From positions 1 to 10,150 of the forward strand of contig CANQCM010000030.1 in the NCBI GenBank assembly GCA_947589625.1: a stretch of DNA of 10,150 bases. Direction: 5' to 3'. The position numbers and the translations under genes are program-made. Below the pieces are notes generated by a model that did not search any database, was not told where the DNA came from, and saw only the letters and a list, made by a program, of their open reading frames with translations. This document shows positions 1 through 6,904 of the stretch, piece after piece (the first letter of the stretch is position 1; each line of letters starts with the position of its first letter). Source of the stretch: an uncultured Alphaproteobacteria bacterium. GTDB lineage: Bacteria > Pseudomonadota > Alphaproteobacteria > Rs-D84.

Positions 1-1326
1 CCGTACGGCTGTATATAAAATGTATGGGCCTGTGCGACCTTCAAAAGATGTGATTGCGTTCGGGTCAAATACATAATCAGCACGCACATCATGCACTAAA
101 TCGTTAAATTTCACCGCCGCCAGTGCAATTTGCGCAATTGTTGTATCGTCCAGTTCTTTGCCAGATTCCATAACACGGGCGCGAACCGCGTCTGCGGTAG
201 TATCAAGAATATCAAGTAATTCTGCAACACCGCCGTCACGTGTTTTGAATGGTTTGCCGTCAGCACCTGTCAAAGCACCAAAACCAGTGTGGGACAGTTC
301 GGCATTTGTTATGCCTGCCAGTTTTGCCGCACGGAACACCTGTTGAAAATGCAAATTCTGACGCGAATCCGTGAAATACAAAATTGCGTCTGGGGAATCC
401 GTTTGGGTGCGGTAATATATCGCCGACAAATCAGCCGCCGCATATGTTTGTGTGTCTGCACTGGTGCGGAACATCAATGGTGGCATAGGCGCAGTATCAT
501 CATCGCGGCGCACATTTACAATCATTGCGCCATCTGATTCAACCAACAGATTTTTAGATTCTAAAATCTTTTGCGTTGGTGCGACATATTCTGCAACACC
601 GCGTTCGCCCATTGTTGCGTCAAATGGCAACATATTTAATCGTTTCAGCACAGTGTCCATTTGACCCAAAGATATTTTCATAAACGCGTCATAAATTTTT
701 CTGTATTCTGCGTTGCCAGATTGTAATTCCGCTGTTACATCTTTGGCGCGTTGCAACCATGCGTCATCTGATTTGGCGCGCGCAGTTGATTCAGGATAAA
801 TCTTGTTTAATTCTGTGGCATTTTGTGGCATACCATTTTCCAAAATCCATGCGATAATCAGCCCCATTGGACGTCCCCAATCGCCGATATGATTATAACT
901 TTTGGTTGTATGTCCCAAAAATTTTGCAACACGGTTAAATGTATCGCCCACAATAGATGTACGCAGATGCCCGATGTGTAATGCCTTGCCGACATTATAA
1001 CCGCCATAGTCTAAATCAAGGCGCATTGCGCGTTGCGATTTTGGCGATTGTGGTGCATTTGCAAATTTCCATATAAAATCGTCACGCAATTTTATGTTGA
1101 TAAAGCCAGGGCCTGCGACAGACGCATCAGATACGAATTCCAGTTCTGATAATTTTTTTGCAATTTCGTCTGCTAGTTCGCGCGGATTTTTGTGTTCTGA
1201 TTTCGCCATGACCATTGCAGCATTGGTTGCAAAATCACCAAATTCGCGATTGCGTGGTACCTCCAGATTGACTGCCATGCCCAATTTATTGTTAATTTCG
1301 TCAGAAACATATTTATATAAATTCAT
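1..1326 (-). CDS. argS: Arginyl-tRNA synthetase (partial, C-terminus beyond left edge)
   Basis: Class I aminoacyl-tRNA synthetase that charges tRNA-Arg with arginine in the cytoplasm. I translated 442 codons from the ATG at 1326; the frame is still open at base 1. Residues 1-85 form the ArgRS-specific N-terminal domain, which ends in a typical GPGFINIKL segment. The class I signature HIGHLRT is at residues 117-123, after LDYGGYNVGKAL. The ArgRS version of the KMSK loop, GKPFKTRDGG, is at about 357-366. The last residues, GPYILYTAVR, start the helical anticodon-binding (DALR) domain. Against the roughly 577 residues of E. coli ArgRS, about 135 should lie outside the window. The gene starts 22 nt after the histidine kinase stop with only a weak Shine-Dalgarno (GGGA), so it is probably transcribed with the upstream genes. 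No odd residue in the visible active-site motifs. Confidence 0.96.
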   Translation of the reverse strand, partial: MNLYKYVSDEINNKLGMAVNLEVPRNREFGDFATNAAMVMAKSEHKNPRELADEIAKKLSELEFVSDASVAGPGFINIKLRDDFIWKFANAPQSPKSQRAMRLDLDYGGYNVGKALHIGHLRTSIVGDTFNRVAKFLGHTTKSYNHIGDWGRPMGLIIAWILENGMPQNATELNKIYPESTARAKSDDAWLQRAKDVTAELQSGNAEYRKIYDAFMKISLGQMDTVLKRLNMLPFDATMGERGVAEYVAPTQKILESKNLLVESDGAMIVNVRRDDDTAPMPPLMFRTSADTQTYAAADLSAIYYRTQTDSPDAILYFTDSRQNLHFQQVFRAAKLAGITNAELSHTGFGALTGADGKPFKTRDGGVAELLDILDTTADAVRARVMESGKELDDTTIAQIALAAVKFNDLVHDVRADYVFDPNAITSFEGRTGPYILYTAVR

Positions 1327-1348
1327 TTTACAATCCCATATTTAACCA

Positions 1349-2629
1349 TTACAACGGCAACACAACGCGTACGCGCAATCCGCCCAGGTCGCTGTCTTCC
1401 AAGAATATTTGTCCGCCGTGATTTTCAATTGCAGTTTGCGCAATAGACAACCCCAGCCCCGTACCACCAGTATCTTTGCCACGGGCATTATCCAATCGCA
1501 CAAATGGACGCAACGCGTCGCGTTTTTTATCGTCTGGGATACCAACCCCGTCATCTTCTATAATAACCGTAACACTATCAGATGTATCTTGTTCGGTTAT
1601 TCTGATTTTATTTTTAGAATACCGCGCGGCATTTTCAATAATATTAGAAAACGCGCGTGTTAATGCCATAGGGCGCGCATAGAATTGCACAGGTTCGTCA
1701 GGAAAATTCAGTTCAATTTTCTTGTCTGGTGCTGCATCACGCGCGATACGCGTTAACATTGCAGGCAATTCAGTTGTTTGTTCTATTTCTGGCATTTCGC
1801 CGCGTGCAAATGCTAAATAACCATTGACCATTTCAGACATTCGGTCAATATCGCGCAATAAATCGTCTTTATCTGCCGCGTCTGTTTCAACGGCAAGACG
1901 CATACGGGTCAACGGTGCTTTCAAATCATGGCTGACCGCGTTCAGCATATCTGTACGGGTGCGATTATATCTGTTCAGCCGTTCTTTCATTGTAATCATT
2001 GCACTGGCGGCTTCACGAATTTCTTTTGAACCCGATGGTTCAAAACCAGGTGCATCTAGTCCACGACCAAACCGATTTGCTGCATGCGCAATACGACGAA
2101 TACTGCGCGTATGCAATATGATAAATGGCGATACCAAAATAGAAACAATTAATATAGACCCCAATAACCACAGCAAGAATACTTCGCTGCTGGTGGAATA
2201 TATACGGTGCATTGATGTCCCAAATGTTGCGATTTTGCCGTCTGTGGTTGGTACATCAATAAATACCAATCGTTTTGCGCGGTCAATATATATGTCTGCA
2301 TTGCGGTTTAATCTTGATGATAATTCGCGTGCTAATGCCCCTGCTTCGCGTGCGTCATTGTTGTTATGGCGCGGACGATTTAACGATTGATTTACAGAAA
2401 CATTTATACCAATATTCTTCGCAATTTTATCTGCGACATCTTTCTGGTCATTGTCCATAAAGGTCATAATTGTTGATATTTCGCCTGCCAATGTGCGACC
2501 CAATGTGCCATGAACGCGTTTCCAATGATTGCCAAAGAACGCATTTGCCACAATAATCTGGGCAATAATCAACGGAATCAATATCATCAATATTGTTCGC
2601 CAAAGAAAACTGCGCGGTATAAGTCTCAT
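1349..2629 (-). CDS. EnvZ-type membrane sensor histidine kinase
   Basis: Inner-membrane sensor kinase of a two-component system, 426 residues. It should autophosphorylate on a histidine and pass the phosphate to the response regulator encoded just upstream. Visible order: transmembrane helix 1 at about 11-31, a periplasmic sensor region of about 115 residues, transmembrane helix 2 at about 149-172, a HAMP linker at about 173-225, then the dimerisation H-box AVSHDLKAPLTRMRL with phospho-acceptor H234. The ATP-binding domain has the N-box NIIENAARYS (N333), the G1 box EDDGVGIP (358-365) and the G2 box GGTGLGLSIAQ (388-398). All catalytic motifs are intact. The layout and H-box match the EnvZ family, but the stimulus cannot be read from sequence. 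The ATG overlaps the regulator stop codon in an ATGA arrangement, implying translational coupling. argS follows after 22 nt. Confidence 0.93.
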   Translation of the reverse strand: MRLIPRSFLWRTILMILIPLIIAQIIVANAFFGNHWKRVHGTLGRTLAGEISTIMTFMDNDQKDVADKIAKNIGINVSVNQSLNRPRHNNNDAREAGALARELSSRLNRNADIYIDRAKRLVFIDVPTTDGKIATFGTSMHRIYSTSSEVFLLWLLGSILIVSILVSPFIILHTRSIRRIAHAANRFGRGLDAPGFEPSGSKEIREAASAMITMKERLNRYNRTRTDMLNAVSHDLKAPLTRMRLAVETDAADKDDLLRDIDRMSEMVNGYLAFARGEMPEIEQTTELPAMLTRIARDAAPDKKIELNFPDEPVQFYARPMALTRAFSNIIENAARYSKNKIRITEQDTSDSVTVIIEDDGVGIPDDKKRDALRPFVRLDNARGKDTGGTGLGLSIAQTAIENHGGQIFLEDSDLGGLRVRVVLPL

Positions 2630-3291
2630 GCTTTATCCTTGTTTGGTTTTTCGCCAGCAGAATTTATATTTATCAATTTATAACCCCGCCCGCGAATTGT
2701 AATTATATCTAATTCAGATAATACACCATTTAATTTGCTGCGCAAGCGTTTTGCAACCATAGGCGACGCAGGCGCAATATTTCCCATTGGGTGGGTCAAG
2801 TTTTGTAATAATTTCTTTTCTTCACCCGACAGTGCAATCATTTTAGGCGCGCAATTTGGGCATTTAACAAAAAATTCATCTTCGTTAAATACCAGACCTG
2901 TGGGCATACGGGCGGTTTCAACCGATGCGTTCTTTTTTAATATATTGTTTAATCGCAACACCAGTTCGCGTAATTGAAAAGGTTTTGGCATATAATCGTC
3001 TGCGCCACTGCCCAGACCGTCAATTGTGTTTTCTGCACCTGTCATTGCAGTTAACATAATTACAGGGGTCATATCACCAGACGCGCGTAATTTTTTTAAC
3101 ATTTCCAGACCGTCCATACCCGTCATCATTCGGTCAAGGACAATCGCATCAACGCGCATTCGCGCCAAAATATCAAAACCGTATTCGGCAGAATCTGCGG
3201 TTAAAACATTGAAATTTTCATCTCGTAACCCGTGCGCAAGAGTTTTGCGCAACATGTCATCATCATCAATAATCAAAACAGTTTTGTTCAT
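2626..3291 (-). CDS. OmpR-type response regulator with abbreviated DNA-binding domain
   Basis: Response regulator, 221 residues, the likely partner of the overlapping histidine kinase. The receiver domain (1-120) is complete: acidic cluster D9-D12, phospho-acceptor D53 in IVLDRMM, T81, and the K103-P104 pair. The C-terminal part aligns with the OmpR winged helix at both ends: LSGEEKKLLQNL (154-165) fits the first helix, VAKRLRSKL (179-187) the recognition helix, and IITIRGRGYKL (196-206) the wing hairpin. The stretch between first and recognition helix is about 13 residues here (166-178), against roughly 25-30 normally, so the second helix and transactivation loop seem lost. A CPNC motif (144-147) sits where the strands before the helix should be. 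No clear Shine-Dalgarno precedes the ATG; the exported-protein gene ends 18 nt upstream. DNA binding is plausible but not assured. Confidence 0.9.
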   Translation of the reverse strand: MNKTVLIIDDDDMLRKTLAHGLRDENFNVLTADSAEYGFDILARMRVDAIVLDRMMTGMDGLEMLKKLRASGDMTPVIMLTAMTGAENTIDGLGSGADDYMPKPFQLRELVLRLNNILKKNASVETARMPTGLVFNEDEFFVKCPNCAPKMIALSGEEKKLLQNLTHPMGNIAPASPMVAKRLRSKLNGVLSELDIITIRGRGYKLININSAGEKPNKDKA

Positions 3292-3309
3292 TATTTTTCA
3301 TGGTGTGGT

Positions 3310-4218
3310 TTATTTCTGCAATGGTTCAACAGCATATTCCCCAGGTTGAATAGTTTGTGTTCCAGATTCAGAATCAACGAATGCACGGAATTGCATACCG
3401 CCAGTTGTAAATTCTGTCTTGAACAGTGCATAACCTGTACCACCACCAGTTGTTGGGCCTTGCATACCCAAAGAATAATAACCGCCCAAGATACCATAAT
3501 CTAAATCAATGTAATCAATGCTGACCAATAATGAAACATTGCTGACGCCGTCACTGGTCATATTACATGCAAATTCACGATTAGACAATGTCGCCTGTGA
3601 ATTTACAGGTACCATAATATCCATAACGGTTGGTTCACACACACGGTCAATCCCATTTACCAAGAAATCATAAGTCATGCCAACCGATGCCATAGATAAA
3701 CCCGTGGAAACATTGACCTGTGAAATTGTCGCCTTGGGGATTTTAACCAACGCGTTTGCAATGCCACTGCGTACAGGAAATGAAATACCAGATTGCAGAC
3801 AATCGCGTGAAAACGGGTCTGCCTCACAAATATAAACACGCGAATGGGCGTTCATCATAAACATATTTGCCAAACTGTTGAACAAGAAAGTACGAGTAAT
3901 TTTGTCGTTCAATCGTGTGCAACCAAAATTACGGCAAATAACCGTTGGTCTGTCGGCAAACATAACCCCAGGGTGCAATTGTGATTCTATGGTGCGTGCC
4001 TCGGTAATATTTTGGTCGTAATCCAAGCTGTCGGCGCGTTCCATAAATTGAGTTTCTGGAATGAAATTTGGGTCATCTGGATATGCGTAATATGATTGCA
4101 CAGGGGTTTCTGTATAAATTGTTTGAAATGTATCAGTTACAATTTCTTCATCTGCGGCAAAAGACGCCACAGGTGCCACAATTACCGCCAAAGTCACGAA
4201 CAAAATATTTCTTAACAT
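3310..4218 (-). CDS. Exported six-cysteine protein of unknown function
   Basis: I do not recognise this protein (302 residues from the ATG at 4218). Residues 1-21 are a clear Sec signal peptide: MLRN, a hydrophobic core, then ASFA before ADEE, so cleavage after A21 is likely. There is no lipobox. The mature part has six cysteines (C95, C100, C131, C140, C194, C218) that could form three periplasmic disulfides, and no further transmembrane helix. The second half is rich in Gly, Thr and Tyr and probably beta-rich. A GTG at 4236 would add six residues, but it lies only about 5 nt after the likely transcription start. The ATG at 4218 has AAAAGGG at the right distance, so I prefer it. It is the first gene of the unit with the response regulator and kinase. 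It could be an accessory sensor protein or simply co-transcribed; nothing decides between these. Confidence 0.8.
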   Translation of the reverse strand: MLRNILFVTLAVIVAPVASFAADEEIVTDTFQTIYTETPVQSYYAYPDDPNFIPETQFMERADSLDYDQNITEARTIESQLHPGVMFADRPTVICRNFGCTRLNDKITRTFLFNSLANMFMMNAHSRVYICEADPFSRDCLQSGISFPVRSGIANALVKIPKATISQVNVSTGLSMASVGMTYDFLVNGIDRVCEPTVMDIMVPVNSQATLSNREFACNMTSDGVSNVSLLVSIDYIDLDYGILGGYYSLGMQGPTTGGGTGYALFKTEFTTGGMQFRAFVDSESGTQTIQPGEYAVEPLQK

Positions 4219-4225
4219 ATCAATG

Positions 4226-4232
4226 CCCTTTT
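4226..4232 (-). promoter_or_regulatory. Ribosome binding site that sets the start of the exported protein
   Basis: AAAAGGG on the minus strand, 7 nt before the ATG at 4218. It favours this ATG over the in-frame GTG at 4236, which has no purine-rich sequence upstream. Confidence 0.6.
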
Positions 4233-4247
4233 CCACTTTTATTAAAT

Positions 4248-4275
4248 GTTAGACTATTCGCAGGGCGCGTGTCAA
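4248..4275 (-). promoter_or_regulatory. Promoter of the exported protein / two-component / argS unit
   Basis: On the minus strand a perfect -35 TTGACA (4275-4270) is followed after 16 nt by TCTAAC (4253-4248), a 4-of-6 match to the -10 consensus. Transcription would start near 4241, leaving a leader of about 22 nt before the ATG at 4218. Spacing and position fit a sigma70-type promoter. Confidence 0.6.
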
Positions 4276-4279
4276 AGCA

Positions 4280-4291
4280 AAAAATATTTTT
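4280..4291. promoter_or_regulatory. A/T palindrome between divergent promoters
   Basis: AAAAATATTTTT is a perfect 12-bp palindrome. It sits 4 nt from the minus-strand -35 (4270-4275) and 1 nt from the plus-strand -35 (4293-4298), centred between the two transcription units. It may be a shared operator, an UP-element-like A tract or a bend. Such A/T palindromes also arise by chance in AT-rich spacers, so its role is a guess. Confidence 0.3.
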
Positions 4292-4292
4292 A

Positions 4293-4320
4293 TTGAAAAA
4301 TGATATTCGTTTGTTCTATT
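4293..4320 (+). promoter_or_regulatory. Possible promoter of the hydrolase-ruvB-tol operon
   Basis: TTGAAA (4293-4298) is followed after 16 nt by TCTATT (4315-4320), a moderate -10. It lies about 35 nt before the ATG at 4355 and is the best candidate in the 136-nt divergent spacer. The -10 match is weak. Confidence 0.4.
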
Positions 4321-4354
4321 GTAAAGCATAAGAAAATAAGAAAGGTGTGTTATT

Positions 4355-5011
4355 ATGGTTGATATTATGATTACGGGCGATGCCGGCAAAATTCACGCGG
4401 TTTATCACAAGTCTGCTGTTGCTGGGGCGCCGTTGGCGGTCGTGTTGTCGGGTAATCCGCGTCAAAAGCATCACATGAATGACCGTGTGTCTTATGCGAT
4501 GTTTCGTGCATTTATGGACGTTGGGTTTTCTGTGCTGCGGTTTAATTATCGCGGTGTGAACGATTCCGAAGGTTCTATTGGCACAACAGCTGATAATATG
4601 CTGGATATTGCAACAGTAATTGATTGGATTCAAAACAATAACGAAGACAGCGATGTAATATGGCTGGCAGGCAACGGTCTGGGTGCATGGTATGTATTAC
4701 AGGCAATGATGCGCCGACCCGAAGTTTCTGGTTTCGTTTTGGTGTCGCCTGACCCGTCGTTGTCTGATTATACATTTTTATCACCGCGGCCAAATCGTGG
4801 ATTACTGATTCAAGGCGCAATGGAATCAGATGATGCCAAGGGTTATGCGGCGCACCTGACACAGTTATTAAAAAAAGCACAAATAGATTTGGAAACAATT
4901 CGTGTTAAAAATTCTGACCAAGATTATACAAATCCGCCTGATTTACGCCAAATGTATAATGATTTAAAGGCGTATGTTGGTCGTGAAAATGCACAGGATA
5001 AATTATTATAA
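4355..5011 (+). CDS. Alpha/beta-hydrolase-fold protein, probably catalytically inactive
   Basis: 218 residues resembling the small alpha/beta hydrolases of the COG2945 type. Family landmarks that remain: the MND-V segment (41-45), GFSVLRFNYRGVNDSEG (57-73), the strand before the nucleophile elbow (VIWLAG, 101-106), SGFVLVSPDP, and the FLSPRPNRGLLIQG segment (141-154). The active-site positions are altered. The usual HPHP loop is SGNP (32-35). The elbow, normally G-F-S-F-G-A, reads GNGLGA (106-111), with Gly at the nucleophile position. The DHFF-like histidine motif is DQDY (188-191), and the acid position appears to be E157. I infer a pseudo-enzyme, perhaps with a binding role. It has a good ribosome binding site (AAGAAAGG, 9 nt spacing) and shares one base with ruvB in a TAATG junction, so it is translated with the operon. 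Substrate or partner unknown. Confidence 0.8.
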   Translation: MVDIMITGDAGKIHAVYHKSAVAGAPLAVVLSGNPRQKHHMNDRVSYAMFRAFMDVGFSVLRFNYRGVNDSEGSIGTTADNMLDIATVIDWIQNNNEDSDVIWLAGNGLGAWYVLQAMMRRPEVSGFVLVSPDPSLSDYTFLSPRPNRGLLIQGAMESDDAKGYAAHLTQLLKKAQIDLETIRVKNSDQDYTNPPDLRQMYNDLKAYVGRENAQDKLL

Positions 5012-6000
5012 TGCAAAACACAGAAAGATTTCTTGACCCGAATATTCCAGACGAAATGGCGGCGACTATTCGTCCGCGTGCCTTGAACGATTTTATCGGA
5101 CACGACGGGTTAAAACAAAATCTGTCTGTGTTTATAAACGGTGCAAAATCGCGTGGCGAAGCAATGGACCATGTTTTATTATATGGGCCACCAGGGCTGG
5201 GCAAAACAACATTGGCGCATATTATTGCAAATGAATTAGGGACAAATTTTCGTGCGACCGCGGCGCCTATGTTGACCAAGCAAGGCGATTTAGCCGCAAT
5301 TTTAACATCGCTGGAACCGATGGACGTGTTGTTTATTGATGAAATTCATCGTTTGCCCACAGCCATAGAAGAAGTATTGTATTCCGCAATGGAAGATTTC
5401 AAATTGGACATTATGCTGGGCGAAGGGCCATCTGCGAAAAGTGTGCGTATTGACCTGCCCCCATTTACATTGGTGGGTGCAACAACGCGTACAGGGTTGT
5501 TGTCTAATCCGTTGCGTGATCGTTTTGGTATTGATTTGCGGTTGTCATTTTATTCGCCATCTGATTTGGCAAGAATCATTATGCGCAGTGCAAATATTCT
5601 GGGCATGCCAATTGATGACGCGGGTGCGCACATATTGGCACAAAGTGCGCGCGGCACACCGCGAATTGCAAACAGGCTGTTAAAACGGGCGCGCGATTTT
5701 GCGTCTGCGATGAATGCGACACAAATAACGCCTGATATAATTCGTACGACTTTGGCGCAATTACGGGTTGACGCGTGTGGGCTGGACGAAATAGATCGCG
5801 AATATATGAATGCGATTGTGCGTCATTATGCAGGTGGGCCCGTTGGAATTGAAAATCTGGCGGCGGCATTGTCAGAACCTGCAGATACCATAGAAGATGT
5901 AATTGAACCATATTTAATGCAATTGGGTTTTGTTCAGCGCACGCCCCGTGGGCGTATCATAACAGATGCAGGATATAAACATCTAGGGGTGGAAAAATAA
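5011..6000 (+). CDS. ruvB: Holliday junction branch migration ATPase RuvB
   Basis: RuvB is the hexameric AAA+ motor that, with RuvA, drives branch migration of Holliday junctions in recombinational repair. At 329 residues it is normal length. Motifs: N-terminal RPRALNDFIGHDGLK (21-35), Walker A GPPGLGKTT (59-67), Walker B LFIDEIH (107-113), sensor 1 VGATTRTGLL (155-164), the arginine-finger segment LRDRFG (168-173), sensor 2 GTPRIANRLL, and the C-terminal winged-helix domain with VGIENLAAALSEPADTIEDVIEPYL. All key residues are present. Its ATG overlaps the stop codon of the hydrolase-like gene by one base, and ybgC begins 2 nt after its stop. ruvC and ruvA, usually directly upstream in Proteobacteria, are not in the window. 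The ruvB-ybgC-tol order itself is found in other Proteobacteria. Confidence 0.98.
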   Translation: MQNTERFLDPNIPDEMAATIRPRALNDFIGHDGLKQNLSVFINGAKSRGEAMDHVLLYGPPGLGKTTLAHIIANELGTNFRATAAPMLTKQGDLAAILTSLEPMDVLFIDEIHRLPTAIEEVLYSAMEDFKLDIMLGEGPSAKSVRIDLPPFTLVGATTRTGLLSNPLRDRFGIDLRLSFYSPSDLARIIMRSANILGMPIDDAGAHILAQSARGTPRIANRLLKRARDFASAMNATQITPDIIRTTLAQLRVDACGLDEIDREYMNAIVRHYAGGPVGIENLAAALSEPADTIEDVIEPYLMQLGFVQRTPRGRIITDAGYKHLGVEK

Positions 6001-6002
6001 TC

Positions 6003-6380
6003 ATGAAAAAATCAGAATTTCATTTTGCAATTGCATATGCTGATACAGACGCTGGTGGTATTGTATATCATGGGCGATATGTTGAAATCGCAGAACGCGC
6101 CCGTATGCAATTATTGCGCGGTTTGAAAATACCTGATGGCGATGTAGGCTTTGTTGTTCGTGAATTAAAGATTAAATATTTATCGCCTTTGAAATTGGCT
6201 GACGAATTTGTGGTCATCAGTGAAATTATCAAAATGGGTGCGGCGTCTATGACAATAGAACAAAAGTTCGTGAAAGATGACACAATATGTGCTATACTGG
6301 ATATATCAATCGCGTATATTGGCGGCAATTTAAGACCACGCGCGATTCCAGATTATATCGCACAACGGTTCCGAGATTAA
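6003..6380 (+). CDS. ybgC: YbgC-type acyl-CoA thioesterase (hot-dog fold)
   Basis: Small cytoplasmic acyl-CoA thioesterase of the 4-hydroxybenzoyl-CoA thioesterase/YbgC group, 125 residues, near the usual 130-135. The signature YADTDAGGIVYHGRYVEIAE starts at residue 12, with the catalytic aspartate at D16. The rest fits one hot-dog domain, including VRELKIKYLSPLKLADEFVV. It comes 2 nt after ruvB, with a G-rich sequence upstream (AGGGGTGG) as ribosome binding site, and 20 nt before tolQ. ybgC is the usual first gene of tol-pal clusters. Its link to Tol is thought to involve phospholipid or acyl-CoA metabolism but is not settled. No unusual substitutions. Confidence 0.94.
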   Translation: MKKSEFHFAIAYADTDAGGIVYHGRYVEIAERARMQLLRGLKIPDGDVGFVVRELKIKYLSPLKLADEFVVISEIIKMGAASMTIEQKFVKDDTICAILDISIAYIGGNLRPRAIPDYIAQRFRD

Positions 6381-6386
6381 ATAACC

Positions 6387-6393
6387 AAAGGAA
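6387..6393 (+). promoter_or_regulatory. Ribosome binding site that sets the tolQ start
   Basis: AAAGGAA, 7 nt before the ATG at 6401. The frame is open further upstream to 6287, but that region overlaps ybgC and gives no TolQ-like sequence, so the strong site decides the short start. Confidence 0.75.
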
Positions 6394-6400
6394 AAATAAA

Positions 6401-6892
6401 ATGGCAAATACATTTTCATTATTAAACTTGTTTACGGGCGATTTAATGACATTGTTCATTTCAGTTGTTCTGGTCATTGCCAGTGTCATGTCATGGGCAA
6501 TTATTATTGGCAAAGTTCGTCTGTGGCGGCATGTGCGTCGCAACCCTATTAAATTAAAGACAACTGATAATATGACGGTGGCGGTTGAACGCGCAATTCG
6601 TCCGTTTGATAAAAATTTGTGGTTTTTATCAATGGTATCTTATGTTGCGCCGTTCATAGGTTTGTTTGGCACAATCTGGGGCGTAATGGATTCTTTTTCT
6701 GCGATTGGTGTAAATCAATCTGTATCAATTGGCGTTATTGCACCAGGGCTGGCGGTGGCATTGGGAACAACTGCACTGGGATTGATTGCGGCAGTACCTG
6801 CGGCAATTGCGTATCAATATTTTACAAAACGCGCAGATGATTTATATGACACATTGGACGAAGTGCGCAAAGAAACAGAATCTAAAAAATAA
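6401..6892 (+). CDS. tolQ: Proton channel subunit TolQ, unusually short
   Basis: Inner-membrane subunit of the TolQ-TolR motor, which uses proton motive force to energise TolA and keep the outer membrane attached during division. Only 163 residues, against about 230 in E. coli. Transmembrane helix 1 is at about 15-37. Helices 2 and 3 are at about 76-98 and 112-138, with the family signature VAPFIGLFGTIWGVMDSFSAIG (from 82) and VIAPGLAVALGTTALGLIAAVPAAIAY (from 112). The cytoplasmic loop between helices 1 and 2 is only about 40 residues, where about 90-100 is common. The conserved channel threonines appear kept (T91, T124). The glutamate usual in the GIAEAL motif is V119. ybgC before it and tolR 12 nt after it favour TolQ over ExbB. 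Start fixed by AAAGGAA at 6387-6393. Confidence 0.92.
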   Translation: MANTFSLLNLFTGDLMTLFISVVLVIASVMSWAIIIGKVRLWRHVRRNPIKLKTTDNMTVAVERAIRPFDKNLWFLSMVSYVAPFIGLFGTIWGVMDSFSAIGVNQSVSIGVIAPGLAVALGTTALGLIAAVPAAIAYQYFTKRADDLYDTLDEVRKETESKK

Positions 6893-6904
6893 TGGTGCAT
6901 AAAA

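Noticed and set aside
351..366. Missing canonical KMSK motif in ArgRS as a sign of inactivation
   Set aside because: Many bacterial ArgRS proteins naturally have a GKPFKTR-type loop instead of KMSK; this is normal for the family.
1824..2390. Plus-strand reading frame of 188 codons opposite the histidine kinase
   Set aside because: It lies entirely within the well-supported kinase gene, has no domain signature and no ribosome binding site.
4213..4219. TTAACAT resembling a CtrA half-site
   Set aside because: It overlaps the start codon of the exported protein, the second half-site at the right spacing is missing, and such 7-mers are common in AT-rich DNA.
4219..4236. In-frame GTG start six codons before the exported protein ATG
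   Set aside because: It lies about 5 nt after the predicted transcription start, has no ribosome binding site, and would put acidic residues before the signal peptide; AAAAGGG serves the ATG at 4218.
6287..6400. N-terminal extension of tolQ
   Set aside because: The region overlaps ybgC in another frame and shows no TolQ similarity; AAAGGAA at 6387-6393 sets the start at 6401.
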